Shown in pieces: positions 41,683 to 51,465 of a stretch of 64,000 nt of DNA (the first letter of the stretch is position 1; each line of letters starts with the position of its first letter). This DNA comes from Streptosporangiaceae bacterium. GTDB taxonomy: Bacteria > Actinomycetota > Actinomycetes > Streptosporangiales > Streptosporangiaceae. Location: assembly GCA_025934375.1 (NCBI GenBank), contig JAICYD010000007.1, forward strand, positions 34,327 to 98,326, read 5' to 3'. The position numbers and the translations under genes were made by a program. The notes beneath the pieces were generated by a model. That model did no database searches, was not told the origin of the DNA, and saw only the letters and a list, made by a program, of their open reading frames with translations.

Positions 41683-44196
41683 ATGCCCGGAAAGGGCGAC
41701 CTGATCGCCGTGGGCGTGCTCGCGGGGCTGGCCATCGTTGTCTTCGGCGTGCCCGCGATGGTCGGGCACCCGGTGCTGCCCGGCGATGACATGACGCAGA
41801 ACTACCCGCTGCGGGTCATAGCGGGGCAGGAGATCCGGGCCGGGCACCTGCCGCTGTATGACCAGTACATCTGGAGCGGCGCGCCGCTGCTCGGCAACTG
41901 GAACGCCGGCGCCGCCTACCCGCTGACCTGGGTGTTCGCCATGCTCCCGGGGATCGCGGCGTGGACGTTCGGGCTGGTGGTCACGTACGCGGTGGCGGCC
42001 ATCGCGATGTTCGGGTTCCTGCGGGGCCTGCGGATACGGACGGTGGCGGCCTTCGTCGCCGCGCTGACGTTCGCGTTCGGCGGGGCGATGGCCGCCCAGG
42101 TGACGCACTACGGCCTGGTCGCCGGGATGAGCTGGGTGCCGCTGGCCCTGCTCGCGGTGACCCGGCTGTCCGCGCGGGATGACGCGGCGGGCGCGGGGCG
42201 GGGCAGCATCCGGGCCCGGCTGGGCTGGATGGCCGTGCTCGGGCTGGCCATCGCGCTCATCATCTTGGCGGGAGAGCCGCGGGCGATCGCCGACGGGTTC
42301 GTGATCATCGCCGTGTACGCGGCGTGGCGGCTGGCGGCGCTGCTGGCGCCCGGGCGGGCGCGTACCCCGAAGGCCGCCGCGCGCTGGCCTTCGGTGGCGG
42401 CCCTGGCCGGCGGGGCGGTGCTCGGGGTGGCGCTGTCGGCGATCCAGTGGCTGCCGGGGCTGGCCGTGATCGGCACGTCGCAGCGCGCGGGCGCGTCGCT
42501 GCAACTGTTCAGCTCGGGATCGCTGCCTGACCGGTGGCTGCTGCTGATGCTGGTCCCGGACCTGCTGGGCGGGTCGGGGACCTGGACGCAGCCCAGCTTC
42601 TTCGCCTCCTACAACCTGACCGAGGTGACCGGGTACGCGGGGATCTTGCCGCTGGTGGCCGCGTTCGCGTTGCTCGCCCGGCTGCCGCTGCGCGGCCTGC
42701 GCCGTCCGCGGCCCCGGGCGCCGGAGTGGCTGGCCTGGCACGTGATGGCCGTCGTGGGGGTGGCGCTGGCGCTCGGGGGCAACACGCCGTTGGGAGCGGT
42801 GCTCGCGCAGTTGCCGTTCTACGGCACGCAGCGGCTCCAAAGCCGCAACATCCTGGTGCTGGACGTGGCGCTGGCCGTGCTCCTGGCCTACTGGGCCGAT
42901 GACCCGTTCCCGGAACGGGTGCGCCGGCTGGCGGGGCGGGTGCCCCTGGACGCCGTCATGGGGGCATTGCCAGCCGTCGCCATCGTGGTCATCGTCGCCG
43001 GGTCGGCCTGGACTACCGGCGGGGTGCGCTGGGTGGCGGGCAACGCGGGGCTGAGCGCGCAGGTCATCGGGGCACTGCGGCCGTGGCTGGTCCCGTTCGC
43101 GGTGCTCGGGGCGCTGGCGCTGGCGCTGCTGTGGACCGGGCGGCGGCTGCCGGGGCGCGTATGGTCACGGCTGATCGCCGGCTTCGTGACGGCGGACGTG
43201 CTCGTGTTCACCGCGCTCGCCGTGGTCCAGATCGCCTACCACCCGGCGGCGAGCCACGGGCCGGCCAACCCCGGGCCGGGCTCGCGAGGCGCCGCTGTGC
43301 CAGCAAACACGGGACCGGCTAGCACGGGACCAGGCAGCACGGGGCCAGCTAAGACGGGACCCGCGGTCCCGCACATGACGATCCGGCCGATCGCCGAGCT
43401 GGGATACCCGGGACGGTTCGCGATCTACGACCCGGACCTGCACAACACCCAGGGGCTATCGATCCTCGGGCCACCGGACATGAACTCGCTGACCCGGACT
43501 CCGTCCGTCCAGGGGTACACCTCGCTCGCCGACGGCCGGTACGCGGCGGCCACCGGATCGCACACGGCCACCGGCCAGGGGCAGAACGTGTTGTCCCCGG
43601 CCGCGATCGGCGACCAGACGCTGGACGCGCTCAACACCACGATCCTGCTCACCTTGCCCGTGTACGCGAACGGGAACCTGCGTGACGTGCTGGTGGCGCC
43701 GCACTGGGTGCTGGCCGGGTACGACGGGGAATTCGCGGTCTACCGCAACCTGCGGGCGCGCGGGCCGCTGACGCTTTCCGCCCGCCCCGGCCAGACGCTG
43801 GCGGGGGCATCGGTGACCAACGTGACCGGCCCGGCTACCAGCCCGGTGCGGGCCACGGTGAGCTCCCCGGCCGGAGTCCGCGTGGTGCGCTCGGTCGCCG
43901 CCATCCCCGGCTGGACCGCCACCTGGCACCCGGCGAACGGGCACCTGGTCGCGTTGCCGGTGCGGGCCGACGGCGTCGTCCAGGCCGTCGATGTCCCGCC
44001 CGGCACCGGCACGCTCAGCTGGCATTACGCGCCGCCGCGGCTGACGCCGGGTCTCGGGATCTCCGTGACGGCGCTGGTGGTGCTGTTGCTGCTGTCCGGC
44101 GTGGCCATCACCCGCTCCCGGGACCGCGCCGGCGTTCCGCTTCGCTGGAACCGCGTGCCCCGCGGGGTCCCCGCGCGCGGGGACCTGGCCGCCTAG
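41683..44196 (+). CDS. Large YfhO-like polytopic membrane protein
   Basis: The 837-residue protein has roughly twelve transmembrane helices in its first two thirds and a beta-rich outer domain near the C-terminus, with one last helix. It resembles the YfhO/GT-C fold group (PLYDQYIWSGAPLLGNWNAG, FRWMLA-like helices, ILPLVAAFALLARLPLRG), whose members handle lipid-linked sugars; a glycosyltransferase role is inference. Residues about 525-560 are a Gly/Pro/Thr/Ser repeat (GPASTGPGSTGPAKTGP). ATG 41683 has GGGGAGGA at the right distance; a GTG at 41659 is less likely. It stands alone, between the peptidase and glbO. Confidence 0.75.
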   Translation: MPGKGDLIAVGVLAGLAIVVFGVPAMVGHPVLPGDDMTQNYPLRVIAGQEIRAGHLPLYDQYIWSGAPLLGNWNAGAAYPLTWVFAMLPGIAAWTFGLVVTYAVAAIAMFGFLRGLRIRTVAAFVAALTFAFGGAMAAQVTHYGLVAGMSWVPLALLAVTRLSARDDAAGAGRGSIRARLGWMAVLGLAIALIILAGEPRAIADGFVIIAVYAAWRLAALLAPGRARTPKAAARWPSVAALAGGAVLGVALSAIQWLPGLAVIGTSQRAGASLQLFSSGSLPDRWLLLMLVPDLLGGSGTWTQPSFFASYNLTEVTGYAGILPLVAAFALLARLPLRGLRRPRPRAPEWLAWHVMAVVGVALALGGNTPLGAVLAQLPFYGTQRLQSRNILVLDVALAVLLAYWADDPFPERVRRLAGRVPLDAVMGALPAVAIVVIVAGSAWTTGGVRWVAGNAGLSAQVIGALRPWLVPFAVLGALALALLWTGRRLPGRVWSRLIAGFVTADVLVFTALAVVQIAYHPAASHGPANPGPGSRGAAVPANTGPASTGPGSTGPAKTGPAVPHMTIRPIAELGYPGRFAIYDPDLHNTQGLSILGPPDMNSLTRTPSVQGYTSLADGRYAAATGSHTATGQGQNVLSPAAIGDQTLDALNTTILLTLPVYANGNLRDVLVAPHWVLAGYDGEFAVYRNLRARGPLTLSARPGQTLAGASVTNVTGPATSPVRATVSSPAGVRVVRSVAAIPGWTATWHPANGHLVALPVRADGVVQAVDVPPGTGTLSWHYAPPRLTPGLGISVTALVVLLLLSGVAITRSRDRAGVPLRWNRVPRGVPARGDLAA

Positions 44197-44399
44197 CTGG
44201 CCGCTTCCCCGATAGCCTCCACGTGGACCGTAAACCACCCCCGGGAGGCTCGATCTTGCTCGGCCACGTCCCCCTGGCGATCACCGGCGCCACCCCGGCG
44301 CCGCCCACGCTGACCAGCACCTGCGGCAACGTCGCGCCGGGTGCGCGACGCCACCGTCGTCCCAGCGACAATCCCTGAGTGGATAGGCTGGGAGGCGCC

Positions 44400-44846
44400 A
44401 TGAGTGAGAACACCCCTGCTGAGCCGGTTACCTTCTATGATGCCGCTGGCGGCGAGGAGACGTTTACCCGGCTGGTGCGCCGGTTCTATCAGGAAGTCGC
44501 CGCCGACCCGGTGCTGCGCCCGGTCTACCCGGCCAGGAACCTCGGCCCGGCCGAAGAGCACCTGCGGCTGTTCCTCATCCAGTACTGGGGCGGCCCGCAA
44601 TCGTATAACGAGCTGCGCGGGCACCCGCGGCTGCGGATGCGGCACGTTCCCTTCCGCATCGGCCCGGTCGAGCGCGACCACTGGCTGCTGCACATGCGCA
44701 CGGCGATGGACGAGATCGAGCTGCCCGAGGAACTCGACGCGCAGCTGTGGGACTACCTGGTGATGGCCGCGCACAGCCTGGTCAACCACGTCCCCGATGG
44801 CCCCGGCAGCGGCGGCCGCGCCGATCTCGGCGTCCGCCCCGCCTAG
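44400..44846 (+). CDS. glbO: Group II truncated haemoglobin
   Basis: This 148-residue globin binds O2 or NO-type ligands at a haem. The truncated 2/2 fold is visible, with [20 protein letters not shown], a Tyr/Phe distal area, [14 protein letters not shown], the proximal His in [10 protein letters not shown] and the group II Trp in DHWLLHM. Homologues in mycobacteria act in O2 handling near the membrane or detoxify NO. ATG 44400 follows GGGAGG. It converges on the ApbE gene 5 nt beyond its stop. The 44197-44399 gap ahead of it holds nothing I can support. Confidence 0.93.
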   Translation: MSENTPAEPVTFYDAAGGEETFTRLVRRFYQEVAADPVLRPVYPARNLGPAEEHLRLFLIQYWGGPQSYNELRGHPRLRMRHVPFRIGPVERDHWLLHMRTAMDEIELPEELDAQLWDYLVMAAHSLVNHVPDGPGSGGRADLGVRPA

Positions 44847-44851
44847 GGGGC

Positions 44852-45862
44852 TCAGTCGCCCGCGGGGTCGGCGGGCCAGCCGGCGATCACGTGCACGGCG
44901 CCATCGGCTTCCACGAGGCGAGCCGGCAGGTTCAGGCTCGCCAGCCAGTCCAGGGCCGGGCGGCCGCGGATGATGGAGGCGGTCGCCGCGGTGTTAGCGT
45001 CCGCGCAGCTCGCGGCGGCCACGGAGACGGTGCGCCAGACCGGCGCGGCGGGCAGCCCGGTCCGCGGGTCCAGGATGTGGTGCAGCAGGTCGCCGCCGCG
45101 CCGCCACCGGCGGGCGACGGTCGAGGACGTCGCCAGGCCGCCGTCGCGGATCGCGATGACGGTGCTGGGGCCGCCTGACGGGGGCTGGTCGCCCGGCAGC
45201 CCGGTGACGTCTTGCACCCGGATCCGCCAGCCGCCTTCCGGTGAGTCGCCGGCGACCGCCGTGTCGCCGCCGAGGCTGACCAGCGCCCCGCAGCCGAGCT
45301 CCTTGGCGATCCGCAGCGCCGACCGGTCCGCCGCCCAGCCCTTCACCGTCGCGCCGAGGTCAAGCTGCACCCCGGCTGGCATGGTGAGCCTGCGGGTAGC
45401 GGGGTCGAGGTCGACGCAGCGCCATCCCGGGATGACCCGCGTGGTCAGCGGCAGGCCCGGCCCGGCCGCGGGAAGCTGGCCGAAGTCCCGGTCATACCCC
45501 AGGGCGGAGATGGCCGCGCCAACGGTCGGGTCAACGTCACCGTTGGTGAGGCGGGCGGCCCGCAGGGCCACGGCGATAGCCTCGGCGAGCAGCGGGCTGA
45601 CAGTCACGGTGCACGAGCCGGCCGCGTCGCCCGCCATCTGGCCGATCCGGGCGATTTCCGAGTCGGGCCGGAACCGGCTGGCCGCGGCGTCCAGCTCGGC
45701 CAGGTCATCAGCGAGCAGCTGGCCCGCCTCGGCCAGCGCGTCCGGGTCGGTGACGACGAGCTGGACCAGCATGCCCAGCGCCTGCCAGGAGGCAGCCGCG
45801 GTTGGATGAGCGTCGGGCGCAGCGGTGTCAGGAATGGGTGCCGCCCGAGGTGCTGACGGCAC
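44852..45862 (-). CDS. apbE: FAD:protein FMN transferase (ApbE family)
   Basis: ApbE attaches FMN covalently to flavoproteins outside the membrane. The 336-residue product shows SRFRPDSEIARIGQMAG, GATVKGWAADRSALRIA (the DLGATVKGWAAD core with the Mg site), LVSLGGDTAVAGDSPEGGW, and HILDPRTGLPA with the C-terminal metal Asp and Thr. There is no lipoprotein signal in this frame, unlike many ApbEs. GTG 45862 is the upstream start; its first 30 residues are poorly conserved, so a later start is possible. It overlaps the preceding small gene by 35 nt, so they are likely coupled. Confidence 0.9.
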   Translation of the reverse strand: MPSAPRAAPIPDTAAPDAHPTAAASWQALGMLVQLVVTDPDALAEAGQLLADDLAELDAAASRFRPDSEIARIGQMAGDAAGSCTVTVSPLLAEAIAVALRAARLTNGDVDPTVGAAISALGYDRDFGQLPAAGPGLPLTTRVIPGWRCVDLDPATRRLTMPAGVQLDLGATVKGWAADRSALRIAKELGCGALVSLGGDTAVAGDSPEGGWRIRVQDVTGLPGDQPPSGGPSTVIAIRDGGLATSSTVARRWRRGGDLLHHILDPRTGLPAAPVWRTVSVAAASCADANTAATASIIRGRPALDWLASLNLPARLVEADGAVHVIAGWPADPAGD

Positions 45863-46187
45863 CGCCGCCGTTGCCGCCCGTGGGCACGTAACTGGGCGCG
45901 GTCGCCGGCGGGGTAAGGCCGGACGTGCCCTGGTCGCCTTGGCTGGAGCTGCTGCTCCCCTGCCCGCCGGTGGCCGGCTGGGTGCCGGTCTGCTGCGTGG
46001 AAGCGGACGCCGGCCCGGGCAGCGCGAGGGCGACCGCGCCGGTGGCGGCCAGGCTGGCGACGCCCACGGCGGCCGTGACGCGGGTCAGCAGGAGGCGGCC
46101 GCGCTCGCGGTCGGCCACCGCCCGCGAGCGCGCGTCGTGCGCGGCGGCCGCGTCCGCTGACCCGCCGCGTGGCACCGATTCACTCAT
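45828..46187 (-). CDS. Small single-pass protein with Ser/Gly-rich outer tail, coupled to ApbE
   Basis: I do not recognise a family. The 119-residue product has a short cytoplasmic N-terminus with many Arg/Asp, a transmembrane stretch (LTRVTAAVGVASLAATGAVALAL) and a Gly/Ser/Gln/Thr-rich extracellular tail ending in GGAVSTSGGTHS. The gene overlaps apbE on the same strand. The order small membrane protein then ApbE suggests it might be a flavinylation substrate or partner, which is inference; no flavinylation SGAT motif was clearly seen. ATG 46187 is used. Confidence 0.6.
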   Translation of the reverse strand: MSESVPRGGSADAAAAHDARSRAVADRERGRLLLTRVTAAVGVASLAATGAVALALPGPASASTQQTGTQPATGGQGSSSSSQGDQGTSGLTPPATAPSYVPTGGNGGGAVSTSGGTHS

Positions 46188-46320
46188 GCCGTCAGTGTGG
46201 CATAGCCCACTGCACACCGGTTCCACGATCGCTGTGGGCTCGGTATGAAGCCGCCACCCCGTCGCGCCTTTGCCTCTGGACGGAGGCTATACCCCCGGGA
46301 AGCACTGGCATCATGGCTGG

Positions 46321-48057
<1,737 letters not shown>

Positions 48058-48122
48058 CCCGCGGTGCTGCGGACCCGAGGCTGAGCGCGGCTGGGCGTGC
48101 AGCCGCGCGGGGAGCACAGACT

Positions 48123-49034
48123 TCAGCTGGTGACGTCGGAGGAGGTGAACTTCGCCCAGGCGAAGGCGCCGAAGATCACGATGTAGACCGCGAACGACAG
48201 CAAGCCGTGCCACAGCGTGGTCGTGTCGACCGGGGTGCGCAGCAGCGCGTCGAAGGAGCTCCACCAGTGCGTCGGCAGGTACGGCGCCACCACGGCGAAC
48301 TGGGGCACCTGGTCGACGACCTCACTGGTGACCACGAGCACCATGATCGCGGCGATGGCCCCGATCGCGTGCTCGGTCAGCGTGGAGATCGCCAGGCCGA
48401 TCGCGCCGACGGCCGCCATCGCCACGGCGATGTACAGCGCCACCAGCAGCACCCGGACTAGCCCGGCGGCCAGCGACACCGTCGTGCCGGACAGCAGCGT
48501 CACCGGCCCGACCGGGAACAAGATCACGCCTAGGAGCAGCGCTGTGATCGCGATGATGAACGTGGCGACCAGGCCGAACGTGACGATCGCGAGGTACTTT
48601 ACGCTCAGCGCGCGGACCCGCCCGGCGGGCCTGGTCAGCAGGTAGCGCAGGGTCCCGTAGCCGGCCTCCCCGGCCACGGAGTCCCCCGCGACGACCGCGA
48701 CCACCAGCGGGAGCACCAGGATGAGGAGCGCCTGCAGCGCGATCAGCGTGAGGAACACGCCGTTGCCGGCCAGCTGGTTGAAGAACACGGCCGGCCCGTT
48801 GCCACCGCCGTTGTTGTCCGGGTGCGGTGCGGCGACCTTCAGCCCGATCCCGATGAGCAGCGGGAACCCGAAGACGACCAGGAGCAGCAGCTGGTTGCGC
48901 CTGCGCCGGAAGACGAGGCGGAGCTCAGAGCCGAAGAACCTCAGGTACGCCGCAACGGCAGCCGGCGGCTGCCCTTCCTCAGCCCGCTGCGCCGCGGTCA
49001 GGCCGGCCGGGGCGTCAGTGACTTCAGCGCTCAA
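48123..49034 (-). CDS. ABC transporter permease
   Basis: The 303-residue integral membrane protein has six or seven hydrophobic segments (RNQLLLLVVFGFPLLIGIGL, LIALQALLILVLPLVVAVVA, FGLVATFIIAITALLLGVIL). It matches the ABC-2-type permease that pairs with a Drug/Antibiotic-type ATPase. The conserved VAGEAGYGTLRYLLTRPAGR motif interacts with the nucleotide-binding subunit. Its start overlaps the ATPase stop by 11 nt (49024-49034), so the two subunits are coupled. The cargo is unknown. Confidence 0.9.
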   Translation of the reverse strand: MSAEVTDAPAGLTAAQRAEEGQPPAAVAAYLRFFGSELRLVFRRRRNQLLLLVVFGFPLLIGIGLKVAAPHPDNNGGGNGPAVFFNQLAGNGVFLTLIALQALLILVLPLVVAVVAGDSVAGEAGYGTLRYLLTRPAGRVRALSVKYLAIVTFGLVATFIIAITALLLGVILFPVGPVTLLSGTTVSLAAGLVRVLLVALYIAVAMAAVGAIGLAISTLTEHAIGAIAAIMVLVVTSEVVDQVPQFAVVAPYLPTHWWSSFDALLRTPVDTTTLWHGLLSFAVYIVIFGAFAWAKFTSSDVTS

Positions 49035-50049
49035 CGTCGAATCCTTCTCCGGTCAGGCCCACGAAGAGCTCCTCCAGGCTGGGGGTCTCCACCACCAGCT
49101 CGCGGACGCCGACGCCCGCGTGCACGAGCTCGGCGGTGACCCGCTCCGGCTCGGTGTCGCCGAGCTCGGCGGTGATCACGCCGTCGGCGGCTCGCGGGTC
49201 AGCCAGCTCCAGCTTGGCGAACACGGTGGCGGCCGCCTCCACGTCGGTGGTCTTCACGCTGACCCGCGGCGCGTGCGTGCGGCGCAGGTCGGTCAGCGCC
49301 CCCTGGAAGACCAGCTGCCCGGTGCGCATGACGCCCACGTGGGTGCAGACCTGCTCGACCTCGGCCAGCAGGTGCGAGGACACGAAGACGGTGATGCCGT
49401 CGGCCGCGATCTGCCGTACGAGCGCGCGGACCTCACGGGTGCCCTGGGGGTCCAGGCCGTTGGTGGGCTCGTCGAGGATGATCAGGTCGCGAGGGCGCAG
49501 CAGCCCGGCGGCGATCGCCAGCCGCTGCTTCATGCCCAGGGAGTAGTTCCGGTACCGCTTCCTCGCCGCCGCCGTCAGCCCGACCCGCTCCAGGGCCACG
49601 CCGATCCGGGCCCTGGCGGTGCGCGGGTCAGCGGTCCGGTCGGCGGCGTCGCACCGGGCCAGGTTCTCCCACCCGGACAGGAACGGGAAGAACGCCGGCC
49701 CCTCGACCAGGGAGCCGACCCGCGAAAGCACCCCGACCGCCCCGGCCGGCATCGGCGTGCCGAGCAGTTCGGCGGTCCCGGACGTGGGGTAGGCCAGCCC
49801 GAGCAGCATGCGGATCGTCGTGGTCTTGCCCGAGCCGTTCGGGCCCAGGAACCCGTAGACCGATCCGGCCGGCACGGCCAGGTCAATGTGGTCAACGGCG
49901 ACCTGGCCGCCGCGGAACCGCTTGGTCAGCCCGGAGCTGGCGATCGCCAGCGGGACGGGGTATCCGGACGCCAGCCCGGTGCCTGCGGCTGGCACTGAGC
50001 TGGCGTCCGGTCCCGGGACCGCACCTATCTGGTCGCTGTTTTCAGTCAT
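49024..50049 (-). CDS. ABC transporter ATP-binding protein
   Basis: The 341-residue ATPase has Walker A GPNGSGKTT, Q-loop (SLVEGPAFFPFLSGWENL), signature YSLGMKQRLAIAAGLL, Walker B LIILDEPTNGLDP and the H-loop Ser-Ser-His (VFVSSHLLAEVEQ). It is of the drug/antibiotic export (CcmA/DrrA) type and pairs with the permease. A Pro/Ala-rich leader of about 30 residues precedes the domain. It starts at ATG 50049. The adjacent two-component system is a possible controller; position is the only hint. Confidence 0.92.
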   Translation of the reverse strand: MTENSDQIGAVPGPDASSVPAAGTGLASGYPVPLAIASSGLTKRFRGGQVAVDHIDLAVPAGSVYGFLGPNGSGKTTTIRMLLGLAYPTSGTAELLGTPMPAGAVGVLSRVGSLVEGPAFFPFLSGWENLARCDAADRTADPRTARARIGVALERVGLTAAARKRYRNYSLGMKQRLAIAAGLLRPRDLIILDEPTNGLDPQGTREVRALVRQIAADGITVFVSSHLLAEVEQVCTHVGVMRTGQLVFQGALTDLRRTHAPRVSVKTTDVEAAATVFAKLELADPRAADGVITAELGDTEPERVTAELVHAGVGVRELVVETPSLEELFVGLTGEGFDVER

Positions 50050-50091
50050 TCAGCTGCGTTCCCCGTGATCGTCTCGGGCCTGCGATCACCG

Positions 50092-50119
50092 GCGCTTCGC
50101 GCTTCGCGCTTCGCGCTTC
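50092..50119. repeat. Four tandem copies of GCGCTTC
   Basis: Four exact 7-bp units, ending in GCGACGG, lie in the gap between the ABC ATPase start and the LolA-like stop. The position would put them in the 5' leader of the ABC operon. Copy number may vary. Confidence 0.75.
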
Positions 50120-50144
50120 GCGACGGAGTGATCTCTTGCTGTTA

Positions 50145-51329
50145 TCAGCTTTCGTTAGCCGGGGTGGCGTGCCCCACGGCCGCGTACAGGACGCTTGGAT
50201 CCACGGCGCCAAGGTACATCTCGTTGCCGACGAACAAGACGTTCACCAGGCTAGTGTGCAGCAGCGTGCCGCTGCCCCACGCGCCGCTCACTGGCTTGGC
50301 CGCCCCGAGCAGCGCGCTGATCGCCGCCTGGCTGTCCTTGCCGAACGCGCCGGTCCCCGCGGGAGCGGATGACCCCGGGCCGCTGAGCTGGGGTGACCGG
50401 GCGCCGGACAGCAGCGACTGGGGAGCCTCGATGACGGTGAGCCAGCTCTTGCCGTACGTGCCTGCCTGGCCCTTCACCGCGGGCATGGTGCCGCTGGACT
50501 GAGCAGACGGCTTGTCGCCGTTGCTGACCGTGGCGCCGGGCGGCGGGGTGAACGTCAGGTTGGCCGGGTCGGGGGCGACATACGAGATGTCGGTGTAGCC
50601 GACCTGGAAGGCGGGGCTGGCCGCGCCCTTGGCGAAGACCTGGACGCGCAGCGGGACCCCCGTCTTGCCGTCGATGGCGATGCGCACCGAGCCGATTGTC
50701 GAGCGGGCGTCCTTGGGCGCGAGGACCAGCTGGTAAGCGGCCTGGCCGGCGACCGTGAGGGTCGACTGCACGCTGACGACGGTGGTCTTGCCCACCGCGT
50801 TAAGCGCCTCGTTGGCGGCCTGCTGCGGGGTGAGCGGCGTCCCGTCGGGAAGCTGCGGGGCGAGCCTCTTGTGCGCGGCCGCGTTGGCCTTGGCCTTGGC
50901 GCTGGCGGGAACCTCCCCGCCGGTGAACTTGGTAACGCTGTTGCCCGCGCTCTCCCACAGCCACACCGTGCTGTCGTTGCGGATGAGGTCGGTCTCGCTC
51001 ATGGACTGTGGCACGGCGAGCCGGAAGTGCTTGCCGTCCTGGTAATAGACCTTGATCGTGTGCGAGCCGGTGAGCAGCGAGGCCAGCGAGGTCGGGTTGC
51101 CGACTTGCGGCAGCGCGGGCAGGCCGAGGGATGTCGTCTCCACGACGGTGCCCGTCAGCGGCGGGACCGCGTGCGTGCTCGCGATGTCGGCCAGCAGCTG
51201 CGCGGGCGTCTTCGCCGGGAGGTTGGGGGATGCCTGCGCCACGGTGATCGCCGACCCCGCGATGACGCCGCCGGCGACGATGACCGCCGCGGCGGGCACC
51301 GCCCACCGGGCCTTCCTGGTTAGCCTCAT
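50145..51329 (-). CDS. LolA-like exported lipoprotein-sorting-type protein
   Basis: The 394-residue protein has a signal peptide (VPAAAVIVAGGVIAGSAITV) and a LolA/LppX-like beta domain (LPAKTPAQLLADIASTHAV, GTVVETTSLGLPALPQVGNP, KVYYQDGKHFRLAVP, QSTLTVAGQAAYQLVLAPK). The C-terminal half is Ser/Gly/Pro-rich. In actinobacteria such proteins sit beside two-component systems and ABC exporters and may carry lipids or act as envelope sensors. ATG 51329 is chosen because GGGAG lies about 10 nt upstream; ATG 51338 is too close to it. A 20-bp direct repeat lies 37 nt upstream of the start. Confidence 0.75.
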   Translation of the reverse strand: MRLTRKARWAVPAAAVIVAGGVIAGSAITVAQASPNLPAKTPAQLLADIASTHAVPPLTGTVVETTSLGLPALPQVGNPTSLASLLTGSHTIKVYYQDGKHFRLAVPQSMSETDLIRNDSTVWLWESAGNSVTKFTGGEVPASAKAKANAAAHKRLAPQLPDGTPLTPQQAANEALNAVGKTTVVSVQSTLTVAGQAAYQLVLAPKDARSTIGSVRIAIDGKTGVPLRVQVFAKGAASPAFQVGYTDISYVAPDPANLTFTPPPGATVSNGDKPSAQSSGTMPAVKGQAGTYGKSWLTVIEAPQSLLSGARSPQLSGPGSSAPAGTGAFGKDSQAAISALLGAAKPVSGAWGSGTLLHTSLVNVLFVGNEMYLGAVDPSVLYAAVGHATPANES

Positions 51330-51365
51330 TGACTGCATGCTCCCACTGTGCCGCAAGCCCACTGT

Positions 51366-51405
51366 GAAGACCCTGAGAGCGCCGCGAAGACCCTGAGAGC
51401 GCCGC
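51366..51405. promoter_or_regulatory. Exact 20-bp direct repeat upstream of the LolA-like gene
   Basis: GAAGACCCTGAGAGCGCCGC occurs twice without a gap (51366-51385 and 51386-51405). On the strand of the LolA-like gene each unit contains CTCTCAGGG, the TCAGG core seen before the htrA genes. A period of 20 bp (two helical turns) suits an OmpR-type dimer. The repeat lies upstream of the LolA-like start, between it and the HK1 stop. Confidence 0.55.
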
Positions 51406-51465
51406 GGCATCCGGCCGGCGGGCGACCCGGGTCAAGGCGCCCTCGGCGCGCGGTGAGCTAGCCGG

